Origin: an uncultured Bacteroidales bacterium
GTDB taxonomy: Bacteria; Bacteroidota; Bacteroidia; Bacteroidales; Muribaculaceae
NCBI GenBank assembly: GCA_958418815.1
Contig: CATZGB010000018.1
Location: 1 to 57,441 of the forward strand
Direction: 5' to 3'
DNA length: 57,441 nt
Part shown: one piece after another, positions 19,861 through 28,100 of the stretch
How positions within the stretch are numbered: position 1 is the stretch's first letter
Layout of the letters: every line of letters starts with the position of its first letter
Position numbers and translations under genes: made by a program
The notes under the pieces: generated by a model
The model's database searches: none
What the model was told of the DNA's origin: nothing
What the model saw: only the letters and a program-made list of their open reading frames with translations

Positions 19861-21501
19861 ATGAAAAGCAACTCCACAATCATTGAGGACACAATCTGCG
19901 CCATATCGACACCTCCCGGGGTCGGCGGCATCGCTGTGATCCGCATAAGCGGCCCGCAGGCCATCGCAGTGGCCGACCGTGTCTGGCATGGCAAATCGTT
20001 GAGCGAGACCGCAGGCCACACGGCGAGGTTCGGTCGCATAACAGACCCTTCCCGGGGGGGAGAGATGCTTGACGAGGCGGTCGCCACGGTGTTCCGCGCT
20101 CCGGCATCATTCACGGGTGAGGATGTGGTGGAACTGTCGGTGCATGGTTCGCGGTATGTCCAGCGTCGTCTGCTTGAGATGCTTACAGGCAATGGGGCCA
20201 GGCTCGCCGAGGCGGGGGAATTCACCCGCAGGGCATTCGCCAACGGCAAGATGGATCTTGCCCAGGCCGAGGCAGTCGCCGACGTGATTGCCTCCAACTC
20301 GCGGGCGTCACACAGGCTCGCGGCGTCGCAGATGAAAGGATACTTTTCACGCCGTCTTGAGGAGCTACGCGACAAGCTGCTTGACCTGGCATCGCTGCTG
20401 GAGCTGGAACTGGACTTCTCTGAGGAGGAGGTGGAGTTCGCCTCGCGCGAACGTCTGCGTGAAATCGCCACCGAAATCCACACTGAGGTGTCACGGCTCG
20501 AGAAATCTTTCTCTGCCGGTTCTGCGATAAAGGATGGCATCCCCGTCGCGATTGTAGGCCCGACCAATGCGGGCAAGTCTTCGTTGCTCAACCTGCTGCT
20601 GGGAGAGGACCGGGCAATCGTCTCTGACATCCACGGCACCACGCGCGACACCATCGAGGACACGCTTGAGATTGGGGATTATCTGTTCCGGTTCATCGAC
20701 ACGGCGGGACTGCGCGACACTTCCGACCCCATAGAGGCCCTGGGTATCGAGCGTTCGCGCCAGGCACTCTCTCGCGCCGCCATCATCATCTCGGTGGTGG
20801 ACGCCACCAGTCCTCTCCCCTCCCCCATCCTACCTGAGATTTCTGACGACAACCAGCAGAAACACGCTTCTGGAGAGACGCAGCCATTTGTGCCCACCAT
20901 CCTTCTGCTTAACAAATCTGACCTCCTGCCACAGGCCTCAGCATCAAAGAACACATCAATCAATGACCACTCTGCCCCTGATGGCTCCGTGACCACAGAT
21001 GGGTCTTCTTGTCCTGGCGGATTTGCAGGCTCTGGGGATAACAGGAATCAGCTTGGAGACAAGGCTTCTGAGGACTCTGGTTGTCCTGATGATTCTGAAG
21101 GTTCTGGTTATTCCGGCAAGTCCGGCAATTCTGGTGATTCCGGCAATTCTGATGATTCTGGTGATTCTCACACCCGTGTAGTATCCTCCATTAATTTCTC
21201 AACAAAGACGGGCGAAGGCCACCAAGAGCTGCTGGCTGCCTTGACCTCCATAGCCGACAACTTACGCGGCTCCTCCGACGAGGACACCATCCTCGTCACA
21301 AACATCCGCCACGCCCAGGCACTCCGTGAGGCAGCATCCTCCACCTCGGCCATTCTCCAGGGACTCCGCACCGGTCTCCCCGGCGACCTCATCGCCCAAG
21401 ACCTGCGCGCCACCCTCCACCACCTCTCCTCCATCACCGGCACCCTCACCACCCCCGACATCCTCGCCTCCATCTTCTCCCGCTTCTGCATCGGCAAGTA
21501 A
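19861..21501 (+). CDS. mnmE: tRNA uridine-5-carboxymethylaminomethyl modification GTPase MnmE
   Basis: 546 residues, against about 450-465 usual. With MnmG it installs the cmnm5 group on wobble U34 of tRNAs. The N-terminal formyl-THF-binding fold (IEDTICAISTPPGVGGIAVI) and G domain motifs are intact: GPTNAGKSS (G1), GTTRD (G2), DTAG (G3), NKSD near residue 351 (G4), STK near 447 (G5). The C-terminus FCIGK is canonical. About 80 extra residues lie between G4 and G5 (about 356-438), ending in a Ser/Gly/Asp repeat (SGNSGDSGNSDDSGDS); a smaller extra piece precedes NKSD. The 3' end is the integration target of the downstream element, which keeps the reading frame intact. Confidence 0.95.
   Translation: MKSNSTIIEDTICAISTPPGVGGIAVIRISGPQAIAVADRVWHGKSLSETAGHTARFGRITDPSRGGEMLDEAVATVFRAPASFTGEDVVELSVHGSRYVQRRLLEMLTGNGARLAEAGEFTRRAFANGKMDLAQAEAVADVIASNSRASHRLAASQMKGYFSRRLEELRDKLLDLASLLELELDFSEEEVEFASRERLREIATEIHTEVSRLEKSFSAGSAIKDGIPVAIVGPTNAGKSSLLNLLLGEDRAIVSDIHGTTRDTIEDTLEIGDYLFRFIDTAGLRDTSDPIEALGIERSRQALSRAAIIISVVDATSPLPSPILPEISDDNQQKHASGETQPFVPTILLLNKSDLLPQASASKNTSINDHSAPDGSVTTDGSSCPGGFAGSGDNRNQLGDKASEDSGCPDDSEGSGYSGKSGNSGDSGNSDDSGDSHTRVVSSINFSTKTGEGHQELLAALTSIADNLRGSSDEDTILVTNIRHAQALREAASSTSAILQGLRTGLPGDLIAQDLRATLHHLSSITGTLTTPDILASIFSRFCIGK
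21480..21497. other. Left att copy (in the mnmE 3' end)
   Basis: 18-bp sequence encoding RFCIGK of MnmE, repeated exactly at 56041-56058. Integration here keeps the mnmE end intact. Confidence 0.75.
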
Positions 21502-21573
21502 TTAGCTGATTGTCAATGCTTTATATTGATAGCAATTGACTGTTACTGAACGATAAAACTTAAATCTTACAAG

Positions 21574-21614
21574 AACGCCTAATGCTGATAACTGTCAGTG
21601 TTAGGCGTTTTTAT
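21574..21614 (+). terminator. Rho-independent terminator after mnmE
   Basis: AACGCCTAA (21574-21582) pairs with TTAGGCGTT (21601-21609), followed by TTTAT. It lies inside the element, so the element supplies mnmE with a terminator. Confidence 0.75.
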
Positions 21615-21619
21615 GCACT

Positions 21620-21641
21620 ATTTTGTACGGATTTTGTACGA
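21620..21641 (+). repeat. Paired arm-type sites near the left end
   Basis: Two adjacent 11-bp copies, ATTTTGTACGG (21620-21630) and ATTTTGTACGA (21631-21641). ATTTTGTACGG recurs at 55822-55832 and TTGTACGGATT at 55997-56007 near the right end, all in the same orientation. They are likely integrase arm-binding or excisionase sites. Confidence 0.6.
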
Positions 21642-21689
21642 CAGCGACTCATTTCACCCCAAGCGTCAGCAAGGTGGTGGAGAAAGTGG

Positions 21690-21729
21690 TACGTCACGGT
21701 ACGTCGTGATACGCCATGATACGATTATT
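21690..21729 (+). repeat. Four 10-bp direct repeats TACG(t/c)C(a/g)(t)GA
   Basis: TACG begins at 21690, 21700, 21710 and 21720; the third copy is TACGCCATGA and the fourth is degenerate. A 10-bp period puts each copy on the same face of the helix. It lies 20-60 bases before the start of the HTH protein, so it is a candidate autoregulatory or excision-control site. Confidence 0.6.
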
Positions 21730-21750
21730 GACGAAATTAACACGTATGAC

Positions 21751-22662
21751 ATGAGTAGCAACATCAAAGTCGAGAGAATCTGTGAATGGTGCGGAAAGAA
21801 ATTCATCGCCCAGACTACAGTGACACGCTTCTGCTCGAAGCGGTGTGCCGAGCACTCTTACAAGGAGAGACTACGGCAAAAGAAAATGGCAGTATCAAAT
21901 CTTGAAACTGCATCAGTGCCCAATGGCAATAAATGGAGAGATAAGGATTATCTGACACCTACCCAAGCAGCCGACTTACTCGGAATTGGAAGGATGTCAA
22001 TATATCGCTATATCCGTAATGGAAAAATTAAGGTGGTTCGGTTTCAGCGAAAGACTCTAATCTGCAAAGCCGATATTCAGGCTATGTTTAATTTTCTTAC
22101 TCCGAAAGAAACGGAGTTGTCAGAGTCCGCTAAGAAGAAGTCCAAATCAATCTCTGATTTCTATACCCGTGCTGAAATTCGCGAGAAATTCGGAGTAAAA
22201 GATTCGTGGATATACAAAGTGGTTGCTGAGAACAATGTGCCTAAGACAATCCTTCGCGGTAAAGCATATTTCAGCAAGAACCATATCGACCGGCTTTTTT
22301 CGGCGAGGAAGGAGAATCCGGAAATTACGGAGTGGTATTCGGTGGAGGATATTCAGTCAAAGTATGGAATGACGTTATCGGCGATATATACGCTGGTGTC
22401 GAAAATCGGTATTCCGAAGCGCAAGGAGGGTCCGAAGGTCTATTACTCCAAATATCACTTTGATGTGGCCAAGGGTGCCAAGTCAGCCGAGGATGTAGAG
22501 TTTATTTCGGTGGCGGATGCTATGGAGAAATACTCTCTGACCCGTGACCAACTGTATCACTATGTCAAAGCATACAAGATAACCAAGCTCCGCTGTGGCA
22601 AGTATGTCAAACTGAACACCAAAGAGTTAGCGGAGTTATTCAATCCCAAGATTGAGTTATAA
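21751..22662 (+). CDS. Multi-HTH DNA-binding protein with N-terminal zinc ribbon (excision/control factor candidate)
   Basis: 303 residues from MSSNIKVERICEWCGKKF; the frame is open further upstream, but there the DNA holds the repeats and terminator, so this ATG is preferred. Residues about 8-35 form a CxxC...CxxxC zinc ribbon (CEWC, FCSKRC). Four excisionase/MerR-like helix-turn-helix units follow (YLTPTQAADLLGIGRMSIYR, FYTRAEIREKFGV, WYSVEDIQSKYGM, FISVADAMEKYSLTR). Such multi-HTH proteins accompany integrases in Bacteroidetes elements. Probable role: binding the attachment-end repeats or regulating the integrase. A CCGGTGA hairpin (22664-22683) separates it from the integrase gene. Confidence 0.75.
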   Translation: MSSNIKVERICEWCGKKFIAQTTVTRFCSKRCAEHSYKERLRQKKMAVSNLETASVPNGNKWRDKDYLTPTQAADLLGIGRMSIYRYIRNGKIKVVRFQRKTLICKADIQAMFNFLTPKETELSESAKKKSKSISDFYTRAEIREKFGVKDSWIYKVVAENNVPKTILRGKAYFSKNHIDRLFSARKENPEITEWYSVEDIQSKYGMTLSAIYTLVSKIGIPKRKEGPKVYYSKYHFDVAKGAKSAEDVEFISVADAMEKYSLTRDQLYHYVKAYKITKLRCGKYVKLNTKELAELFNPKIEL

Positions 22663-22730
22663 TCCGGTGATTTTTGTCACCGGGCAACCACCTCTTTTCC
22701 TTACACATTATAAATCTAAAACAAAGAAAT

Positions 22731-23837
22731 ATGGAATCTGCAACAATCAACAAAGTTACCCTCCGAAAAGAAAAACTGCGCAGCGGCAAACTGTCGCTCT
22801 ATCTCGACTACTACCCACCCATCTGGAATCCGCACATCAAGAAGATGTCTCGCCGGGAATTCCTCGGTCTGTATCTTATCGGCAATCCTAAGGATAAGTT
22901 TGAACTTGACTACAACGAGGAAATCATGCTCAAAGCACGTGGCATCCGTGCCACCCGCGAGTTGGCTATCATCAATGAGGAGTTCGGTTTTCTCGACCGC
23001 ACCAAGAAACAGGCGGACTTTCTTGAATACTTCGAGAGCAAGACCAAAGAGAAATATCAGAAATGGGAAATCGTCTATAAACACTTCAAGGACTTCTGCA
23101 ACGGCAGATGTCTGATGAAAGATGTGACTATCGGACTGTGTAACGACTTCCGAACATACATTCTTAAAATCCGTGTGAAGCAAACTGGCAACATAATCTC
23201 ACGCAACTCTGCCGCCGGATACTGGTCCACCTTCCGAGCCCTGTTGAAATTGGCATACAAGGAAGGCTGGCTCCGGGAAAATGTAAACGACTATCTCGAC
23301 CGCATCGACTGGGAGGAACCGAAAATCAACTATCTCGAAATCGAGGAGGTGAAGAAGTTGGCTGCTACCCCCTGCAAGGTTGAGGTACTGAAAAGAGCAT
23401 CACTCTTCGCCTGTATGACAGGACTTCGCATCAGCGATATTCTCCAACTCCGTTGGGAGAATATTGAGTTGTCGCCCGATGGCGGATACTGTATGCGCAT
23501 CCGCACACAGAAGACTAAGACGCAGGCAACACTGCCATTGAGCGATGAGGCCTTGTCGTACTGTGGTGAACAAGGTCGGGGTATGGTATTCAAAGGACTG
23601 AGCCGAGCCCACACCCGGGAGCCGTTCAAGAAATGGCTCAAAGATGCCGGCATCAAAAAGAAAATCACTTTCCATGGTCTTCGCCATACATACGCTACGC
23701 TCCTCATTACCAACGGCACAGACATCTATACTGTCAGTAAAATGCTTACGCATAAAAACGTAGCCACGACCCAAATCTACGCCGAGGTCGTAAACCAAAA
23801 GAAACGCGACGCCGCTAATTCCATCTCGCTGAAATAA
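22731..23837 (+). CDS. Tyrosine recombinase (site-specific integrase)
   Basis: 368 residues from MESATINKVTLRKEKLRSGK. N-terminal arm-binding region, SAM-like core-binding domain at about 95-190, catalytic domain with Arg in CMTGLRISDILQLRW, then FHGLRHTYATLL (His-x-x-Arg) and THKNVATTQIYAEV holding the nucleophile Tyr near the C-terminus. Performs integration and excision at the mnmE 3' end. It is the only integrase in the element and sits near the left att copy, as expected. Confidence 0.92.
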   Translation: MESATINKVTLRKEKLRSGKLSLYLDYYPPIWNPHIKKMSRREFLGLYLIGNPKDKFELDYNEEIMLKARGIRATRELAIINEEFGFLDRTKKQADFLEYFESKTKEKYQKWEIVYKHFKDFCNGRCLMKDVTIGLCNDFRTYILKIRVKQTGNIISRNSAAGYWSTFRALLKLAYKEGWLRENVNDYLDRIDWEEPKINYLEIEEVKKLAATPCKVEVLKRASLFACMTGLRISDILQLRWENIELSPDGGYCMRIRTQKTKTQATLPLSDEALSYCGEQGRGMVFKGLSRAHTREPFKKWLKDAGIKKKITFHGLRHTYATLLITNGTDIYTVSKMLTHKNVATTQIYAEVVNQKKRDAANSISLK

Positions 23838-23871
23838 CTTCCAAGTGAAATATCCCAAATAATAAAAGCGA

Positions 23872-23940
23872 ATCACCCCAAAAACACAAAACAAATCGCC
23901 CCAAAAACACCAAATAGATCACCCCAAAAACACCGATTTG
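23872..23940 (+). repeat. Three tandem 23-bp repeats (iteron-like)
   Basis: Copies start at 23872, 23895 and 23918, each with the 16-base core ATC(A/G)CCCCAAAAACAC. They lie immediately after the integrase and before the toxin promoter. Candidate replication-protein, integrase arm or regulator sites. The rest of 23838-24052 holds only the promoter below. Confidence 0.65.
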
Positions 23941-24004
23941 TTTGGAATCATCATAATCTGTGATGCCATCAACTCAATCTCTCTGAAATAAATACATGAA
24001 TAAT

Positions 24005-24035
24005 TTTGCCAAAGTAAACTTTTTAGTTAACTTTG
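24005..24035 (+). promoter_or_regulatory. Promoter of the HigBA-type operon
   Basis: TTTG at 24005-24008, 19-base spacer, TAACTTTG at 24028-24035, 17 bases before the toxin ATG. Confidence 0.7.
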
Positions 24036-24052
24036 CAGTTACATAATAAGAT

Positions 24053-24397
24053 ATGGCGAATAGAACCATAAAGCTATACAAAGACTACTTCAAGGAGTTC
24101 TACGTGGCTCAGACTGATGCAGTGAGACGCAAAATAAACTACTGCATCAACGTAGTCAAGACTGTGGATAGAGTTCCAAAGACCATTCTGAAGAATATGG
24201 AAGATGCCGACGGGTTATATGAAATCCGCATTGAAGTCGGGAATAACATATTCCGCATCTTCTGTTGTTTTGACAAAGGTTCTCTTGTAATTCTCTTCAA
24301 CGGTTTTCAGAAGAAGACACAGAAGACTCCCAAGCAGCAAATCGAGCGAGCTAAAAAATTGATGAAAGAATACTTTAACGATAAAGATAATGGATAA
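24053..24397 (+). CDS. HigB/Gp49-like RelE-superfamily toxin
   Basis: 114 residues. Toxin-first order with an 8-base overlap into the HTH antitoxin is characteristic of higBA. The fold signature is visible: KEFYVAQTDAVRRKINYCI, VPKTILKNMEDADGLYEIRI, then the strand NIFRIFCCFDKGSLVILFNG and a basic C-terminal helix (FQKKTQKTPKQQIERAKKLM). Family members are ribosome-dependent mRNA nucleases. Likely stabilises the element by addiction or acts in stress and phage response. Confidence 0.85.
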   Translation: MANRTIKLYKDYFKEFYVAQTDAVRRKINYCINVVKTVDRVPKTILKNMEDADGLYEIRIEVGNNIFRIFCCFDKGSLVILFNGFQKKTQKTPKQQIERAKKLMKEYFNDKDNG

Positions 24398-24701
24398 AGC
24401 AAAGAAAGAAGCCATCATGAACGCGCGTACATTCGACGAGCTTCTTGATGCAGAATACGGTAACCCCGGAACCCCGGAGCGTGAACAATTTGATGCCGAC
24501 GCAGCTGCCTTTTGTCTGGCTGAGACGCTCAAAGCAGAACGTCTTAAAGCTGGTCTGACACAAGAACAGCTTGCAGAGCGTATCGGCACAAAGAAAACCT
24601 ATATCTCCCGTCTTGAAAACGGCAAAGCCGATGTTCAGCTCAATACCCTCTTCCGAATCTTTGAGGGTCTCGGAAGACGTGTATCTCTGACAATCCTGTA
24701 A
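24390..24701 (+). CDS. HigA-like XRE-family antitoxin
   Basis: 103 residues. A leader helix (FDELLDAEYGNPGTPEREQF) typical of antitoxins paired with Gp49-type toxins is followed by an XRE helix-turn-helix (LKAGLTQEQLAERIGTKKTY, ISRLENGKADVQLNTL). Expected to neutralise the overlapping toxin and repress the operon. Sequence 24702-24866 contains nothing I can name. Confidence 0.85.
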   Translation: MDKAKKEAIMNARTFDELLDAEYGNPGTPEREQFDADAAAFCLAETLKAERLKAGLTQEQLAERIGTKKTYISRLENGKADVQLNTLFRIFEGLGRRVSLTIL

Positions 24702-24866
24702 AATTGGATGATATTAATCATTGTAAAACAGTCTGAATAGTATGATCGATAAAACTATTGAGTTATGAAAACGACAGCTCAACTATTCGCTCACAGATTT
24801 CATACGCTCTCGGTGTAAATCTGCTGACATTCTAAGTATTCTTAATTCATAAAGACTTCAATAACC

Positions 24867-25532
24867 ATGAAAATATATCCTGACAAAGACAAGGCATTTC
24901 CCAACCCTGCGATTCCAAGCCTTTGCTACATAAAGAATGTGGTGAAGAATCCAAGAATCATTATCGGCGATTATACATATTACGATGATATCGACGGAGC
25001 TGACAGATTTGAGGAGCACGTCACGCATTTCTATGAATTCATAGGTGACAGGTTGATAATCGGGAACTTCTGCGCAATTGCCAAAGGAGTTACCTTCGTC
25101 ATGAACGGTGCCAACCATCGGATGGATTGCGCCACCACCTATCCTTTCTATATAATGGGAGGTGATTGGAGTGGTGCGATTGCACCTGTAATGGATGAGT
25201 TACCGCTAAAGGGTGATACAGTTATCGGTAACGATGTATGGATCGGGCAGAACGTGACAATCATGCCCGGCATACATATAGGCGACGGAGCCATAATTGG
25301 CACAAATGCCACGGTTGCCTCAGACATTCCGCCTTTTTCGATAGCCGTCGGCAATCCGGCAAAAGTCATACGCCGCAGATTTGACGATGAAATGATAGAC
25401 TTGCTGGAGCGTCTACAATGGTGGAACCGTCCCATTGAAGAGGTTGATATATTGATTCCGATACTCTCCAATCCTAATATCGCTCAGGCAAAAATTGAAA
25501 TAGAAGAATATCTACGTGCTCAAAACAATTAA
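24867..25532 (+). CDS. Vat/CatB-like xenobiotic O-acetyltransferase
   Basis: 221 residues with a left-handed beta-helix made of hexapeptide repeats (VIGNDVWIGQNVTIMPGIHI, GDGAIIGTNATVASD). The motif FVMNGANHRMDC matches the active-site loop of streptogramin A acetyltransferases, and the C-terminal LQWWNRPIEEVD is typical of that group. Transfers acetyl from acetyl-CoA to a hydroxyl group in the cytoplasm. Inferred: streptogramin A or chloramphenicol-type inactivation; the exact substrate is not certain. Likely resistance cargo. Confidence 0.85.
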   Translation: MKIYPDKDKAFPNPAIPSLCYIKNVVKNPRIIIGDYTYYDDIDGADRFEEHVTHFYEFIGDRLIIGNFCAIAKGVTFVMNGANHRMDCATTYPFYIMGGDWSGAIAPVMDELPLKGDTVIGNDVWIGQNVTIMPGIHIGDGAIIGTNATVASDIPPFSIAVGNPAKVIRRRFDDEMIDLLERLQWWNRPIEEVDILIPILSNPNIAQAKIEIEEYLRAQNN

Positions 25533-25559
25533 ATTGCAACCTGACCTGAGTGAACAAAA

Positions 25560-25604
25560 CAGTGGATTAAATTGTCTATAAAGACATGAAATTTTAATCC
25601 ACTG
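25560..25604 (+). terminator. Hairpin after the acetyltransferase gene
   Basis: Perfect 12-bp arms, CAGTGGATTAAA (25560-25571) and TTTAATCCACTG (25593-25604), then TTTGCTT. The next ATG is 8 bases away, so it either ends the upstream transcript or controls translation of the next gene. Confidence 0.55.
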
Positions 25605-25611
25605 TTTGCTT

Positions 25612-27018
25612 ATGAGAAATACGCCCCAGCGCACGAGGAGCTATACTCCCCCTACCCGGGACAAAATTTTTATCTGGAGTGCCGTTGTTGCCGGATGTGG
25701 CATCATGGCTTTACTTGGTCGCCACGCTGCCATTCATCGTTTTGGCACTGACCAATTTACCGGCAATGTACTCTTTGCCGTTTTCTTTGTCCTCTCAATC
25801 GATCTCTATTGCGGTTTCCAATCGGTAATCGAAGATGTGTTCAACCGCCTTCAATCTCTTTTTCGCCGCCGTGAAGTCATGACTATGGCAGAAACGACTA
25901 CGGGCGAACAAATTTCCATACCCACCGGAGAAGAGCCGGGACCGTCCATTATGGAATGTTCCGCTCCTGCGCAAGATTTTGTGGCTGATAATTATTATCC
26001 TGAGGTCACTTTCCCAACGGATTCCAATGAAGAAATCGAGGAGGATGCTGAATATCTGACACTCGAAGATGTTACTCGCATAAAAGTCGGTGCTATAGAT
26101 ATTGATGATGTTGTTTTCGATAACCTTGAAGACAATATCACTGAGTATAGCAGCCTTCAAGAACGAAATGAAGCTCGTGGCGAATATCCTTATTTTGAGG
26201 ATTATATCGGCGGTCATGGACTTGAAGAAGTGTTGGAGTCAGACACTCTATACAAGGAATGGGTTAGTCTTCAGCCCAGGCATATCAAGAAAGAACTCGA
26301 ATTAGGCATCTATCGTGTCCGGGCATATCCAAAGAGCGATGACTCAATCGGTTGCTTTACTAAGACCGCAAAGGAGAACCGTATCAAGCAGGACGATGGC
26401 AAAATCCGTATAGAGGAATGGGAAGAAGAGGCGTACATCGACGCGAATGGCGATGTCTATTATTCCGACCAGATTGAAGCCGCTCTTCAAGCTCTGAAAT
26501 CAGACAAGCAACATTCTGAAATTCAGAAGCAACTGCTACTGCAACATGAACAGTGTAACGCAGCACATGCCGAACTCGCAGAGGAAGATATGAAATTCAG
26601 TCTCGCCCAGATAGAATTTATCTGCGCCTATATCACCTTCATGATGCAACCCTATCTCGAAGCGGACGAGTTGCAAAAACTACACCACAATGCAAAGATA
26701 TGGACGGTCAACGCAATGCCACCATTCACGCCCGTCAATCTCAGGAGCAACCATCTGACTAAGGAGGATCTGAAACATCTCGGATATAATGTTGGCAAGT
26801 TCCTTCGTCTGCAAGGCGGTGTTATCGCCCGATTCGTGAAGAAAGTATTTGAAAAGCCCTTCGAGAACACCCACATCCGTACTATCGAGCAGAAGCTTCG
26901 GGAAAGGAAAACCAACAAGGAACGAATTCCCATCCATACCAACGACCAGATGGATAAACTTTTCAAGCACTTCCAGCGTTACGGCAACATCAACCTCGAC
27001 ATACTCAATAGAGCCTAA
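25612..27018 (+). CDS. Hypothetical membrane-anchored protein of the element
   Basis: 468 residues from ATG (a TTG two codons upstream is less likely). Two hydrophobic segments at about residues 18-35 (IFIWSAVVAGCGIMALL) and 47-62 (VLFAVFFVLSIDLYCG), then a long charged cytoplasmic region with an acidic stretch (SNEEIEEDAEYLTLEDVTRI) and a basic C-terminus. Not recognised as a known family. The place, between cargo and the mobilization block, fits either role. Function unknown. Confidence 0.7.
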   Translation: MRNTPQRTRSYTPPTRDKIFIWSAVVAGCGIMALLGRHAAIHRFGTDQFTGNVLFAVFFVLSIDLYCGFQSVIEDVFNRLQSLFRRREVMTMAETTTGEQISIPTGEEPGPSIMECSAPAQDFVADNYYPEVTFPTDSNEEIEEDAEYLTLEDVTRIKVGAIDIDDVVFDNLEDNITEYSSLQERNEARGEYPYFEDYIGGHGLEEVLESDTLYKEWVSLQPRHIKKELELGIYRVRAYPKSDDSIGCFTKTAKENRIKQDDGKIRIEEWEEEAYIDANGDVYYSDQIEAALQALKSDKQHSEIQKQLLLQHEQCNAAHAELAEEDMKFSLAQIEFICAYITFMMQPYLEADELQKLHHNAKIWTVNAMPPFTPVNLRSNHLTKEDLKHLGYNVGKFLRLQGGVIARFVKKVFEKPFENTHIRTIEQKLRERKTNKERIPIHTNDQMDKLFKHFQRYGNINLDILNRA

Positions 27019-27037
27019 ACATACTCAGACTCAATGC

Positions 27038-27079
27038 AAAAGCGAATAACCATGGCAACTACCGGAGTTATTCGCTTTT
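27038..27079. terminator. Bidirectional terminator between convergent genes
   Basis: 13-bp perfect arms AAAAGCGAATAAC (27038-27050) and GTTATTCGCTTTT (27067-27079), with T runs reading out on both strands. The right arm overlaps the 3' end of the minus-strand gene. Confidence 0.75.
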
Positions 27080-27805
27080 TTGCTTTTCTATTAGTCGTAA
27101 TTTTAACTCAATGTGACGATAAAAAGAGGCTTCGATTAAAGATGTCAAGAGTTCCCGACTTATTCTCTGTGTTTTTTTATTTAAACCATCTTCCAAATAT
27201 CCTCTAAGGTCATATATATCAAAGCAATCACAGTAAAAAGTATTACATGCTACAAGGGCATTATAGCTACTGCCATCATTAGCATTGGCTACCTCAGGTT
27301 TAAAATCTCCACTGATCCAAACATCGGGATTAGTCTTTTTCTTAATCTGACGATTAATTTCATCAATATCCCCCGTGAGCACAGCATAGCATAGTAGACA
27401 TTCATCTGCATCATATCCCATCGTCACTAAATGATCAAGGTCTCCATCCAGCATTTCATCTATATCCCAATCAACAAAATGCGCTCTTTCTTCAGGAAAC
27501 AACGAGTAGTCGACGTTACCAGCAAAGTTGAGCTTTTTATCGTTAAAATACTCCAAAAGACGTCTGCAGTTCTTTAACGAAGGAACAACGACCTCATCAT
27601 AATACTCTTTTCTCCAGTTTGCGTCCTCCAATAATATTTCATTACATTTTATAAGCCAATATAATGGGAAGGGCTTATCCAATAAGCCAATATCTTTAAG
27701 TATCGACTTTGAATATCTCTCTGATTCCAAAATATCAATAGCCTCATCCGCCATGTTTTGAAAAACATAGCAAACTAAGCGCGAATCGATGTCAAAGCTC
27801 GGCAT
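27068..27805 (-). CDS. Hypothetical protein, ankyrin-like segment, inverted cargo gene
   Basis: 245 residues from ATG at 27805. Acidic, Tyr/Leu-rich and AT-rich. The middle (DADECLLCYAVLTGDIDEIN, then GSSYNALVACNTFYCDC) has the spacing of ankyrin-like helices. It stands alone on the minus strand within a plus-strand element and has its own promoter (CTTG 27862-27865, TAATTTTG 27834-27841). It could be an immunity or anti-defence protein; no function can be assigned. Confidence 0.65.
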   Translation of the reverse strand: MPSFDIDSRLVCYVFQNMADEAIDILESERYSKSILKDIGLLDKPFPLYWLIKCNEILLEDANWRKEYYDEVVVPSLKNCRRLLEYFNDKKLNFAGNVDYSLFPEERAHFVDWDIDEMLDGDLDHLVTMGYDADECLLCYAVLTGDIDEINRQIKKKTNPDVWISGDFKPEVANANDGSSYNALVACNTFYCDCFDIYDLRGYLEDGLNKKTQRISRELLTSLIEASFYRHIELKLRLIEKQKSE

Positions 27806-27833
27806 AAGCAAATTATTTAATTCAAATCGTTTT

Positions 27834-27865
27834 CAAAATTATAAATTTTATGTCATAGGTACAAG
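27834..27865 (-). promoter_or_regulatory. Promoter of the inverted cargo gene
   Basis: Minus strand CTTG at 27862-27865, 20-base spacer, TAATTTTG at 27834-27841, 29 bases from the start. In 27866-28100 I see no other gene. Confidence 0.5.
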
Positions 27866-28100
27866 CTCCCATATTATTCATCCTTATGACAAGGAGCGAT
27901 TATCCCAGATAACCGGAAAATCACTCCTTTTCCTATATTTTCACCAGACAAATAATTTCGGATTTTGGAGCCTCTTTTTCAGTGGGTTAGCACTTGCCAT
28001 ACGGTTATTTTGAGGTAGTGAGACTGGTTAAGTTGATAACCCCCAACTCACTCTTTTACTTTGCGTTAGAATTTCAAACGAACTTCAAAAACAAAGTAAA

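Noticed and set aside
19770..20663. N-terminal extension of the MATE transporter
   Set aside because: Antisense to mnmE, Ser/Arg-rich and without membrane segments; a normal MATE start lies at 19769.
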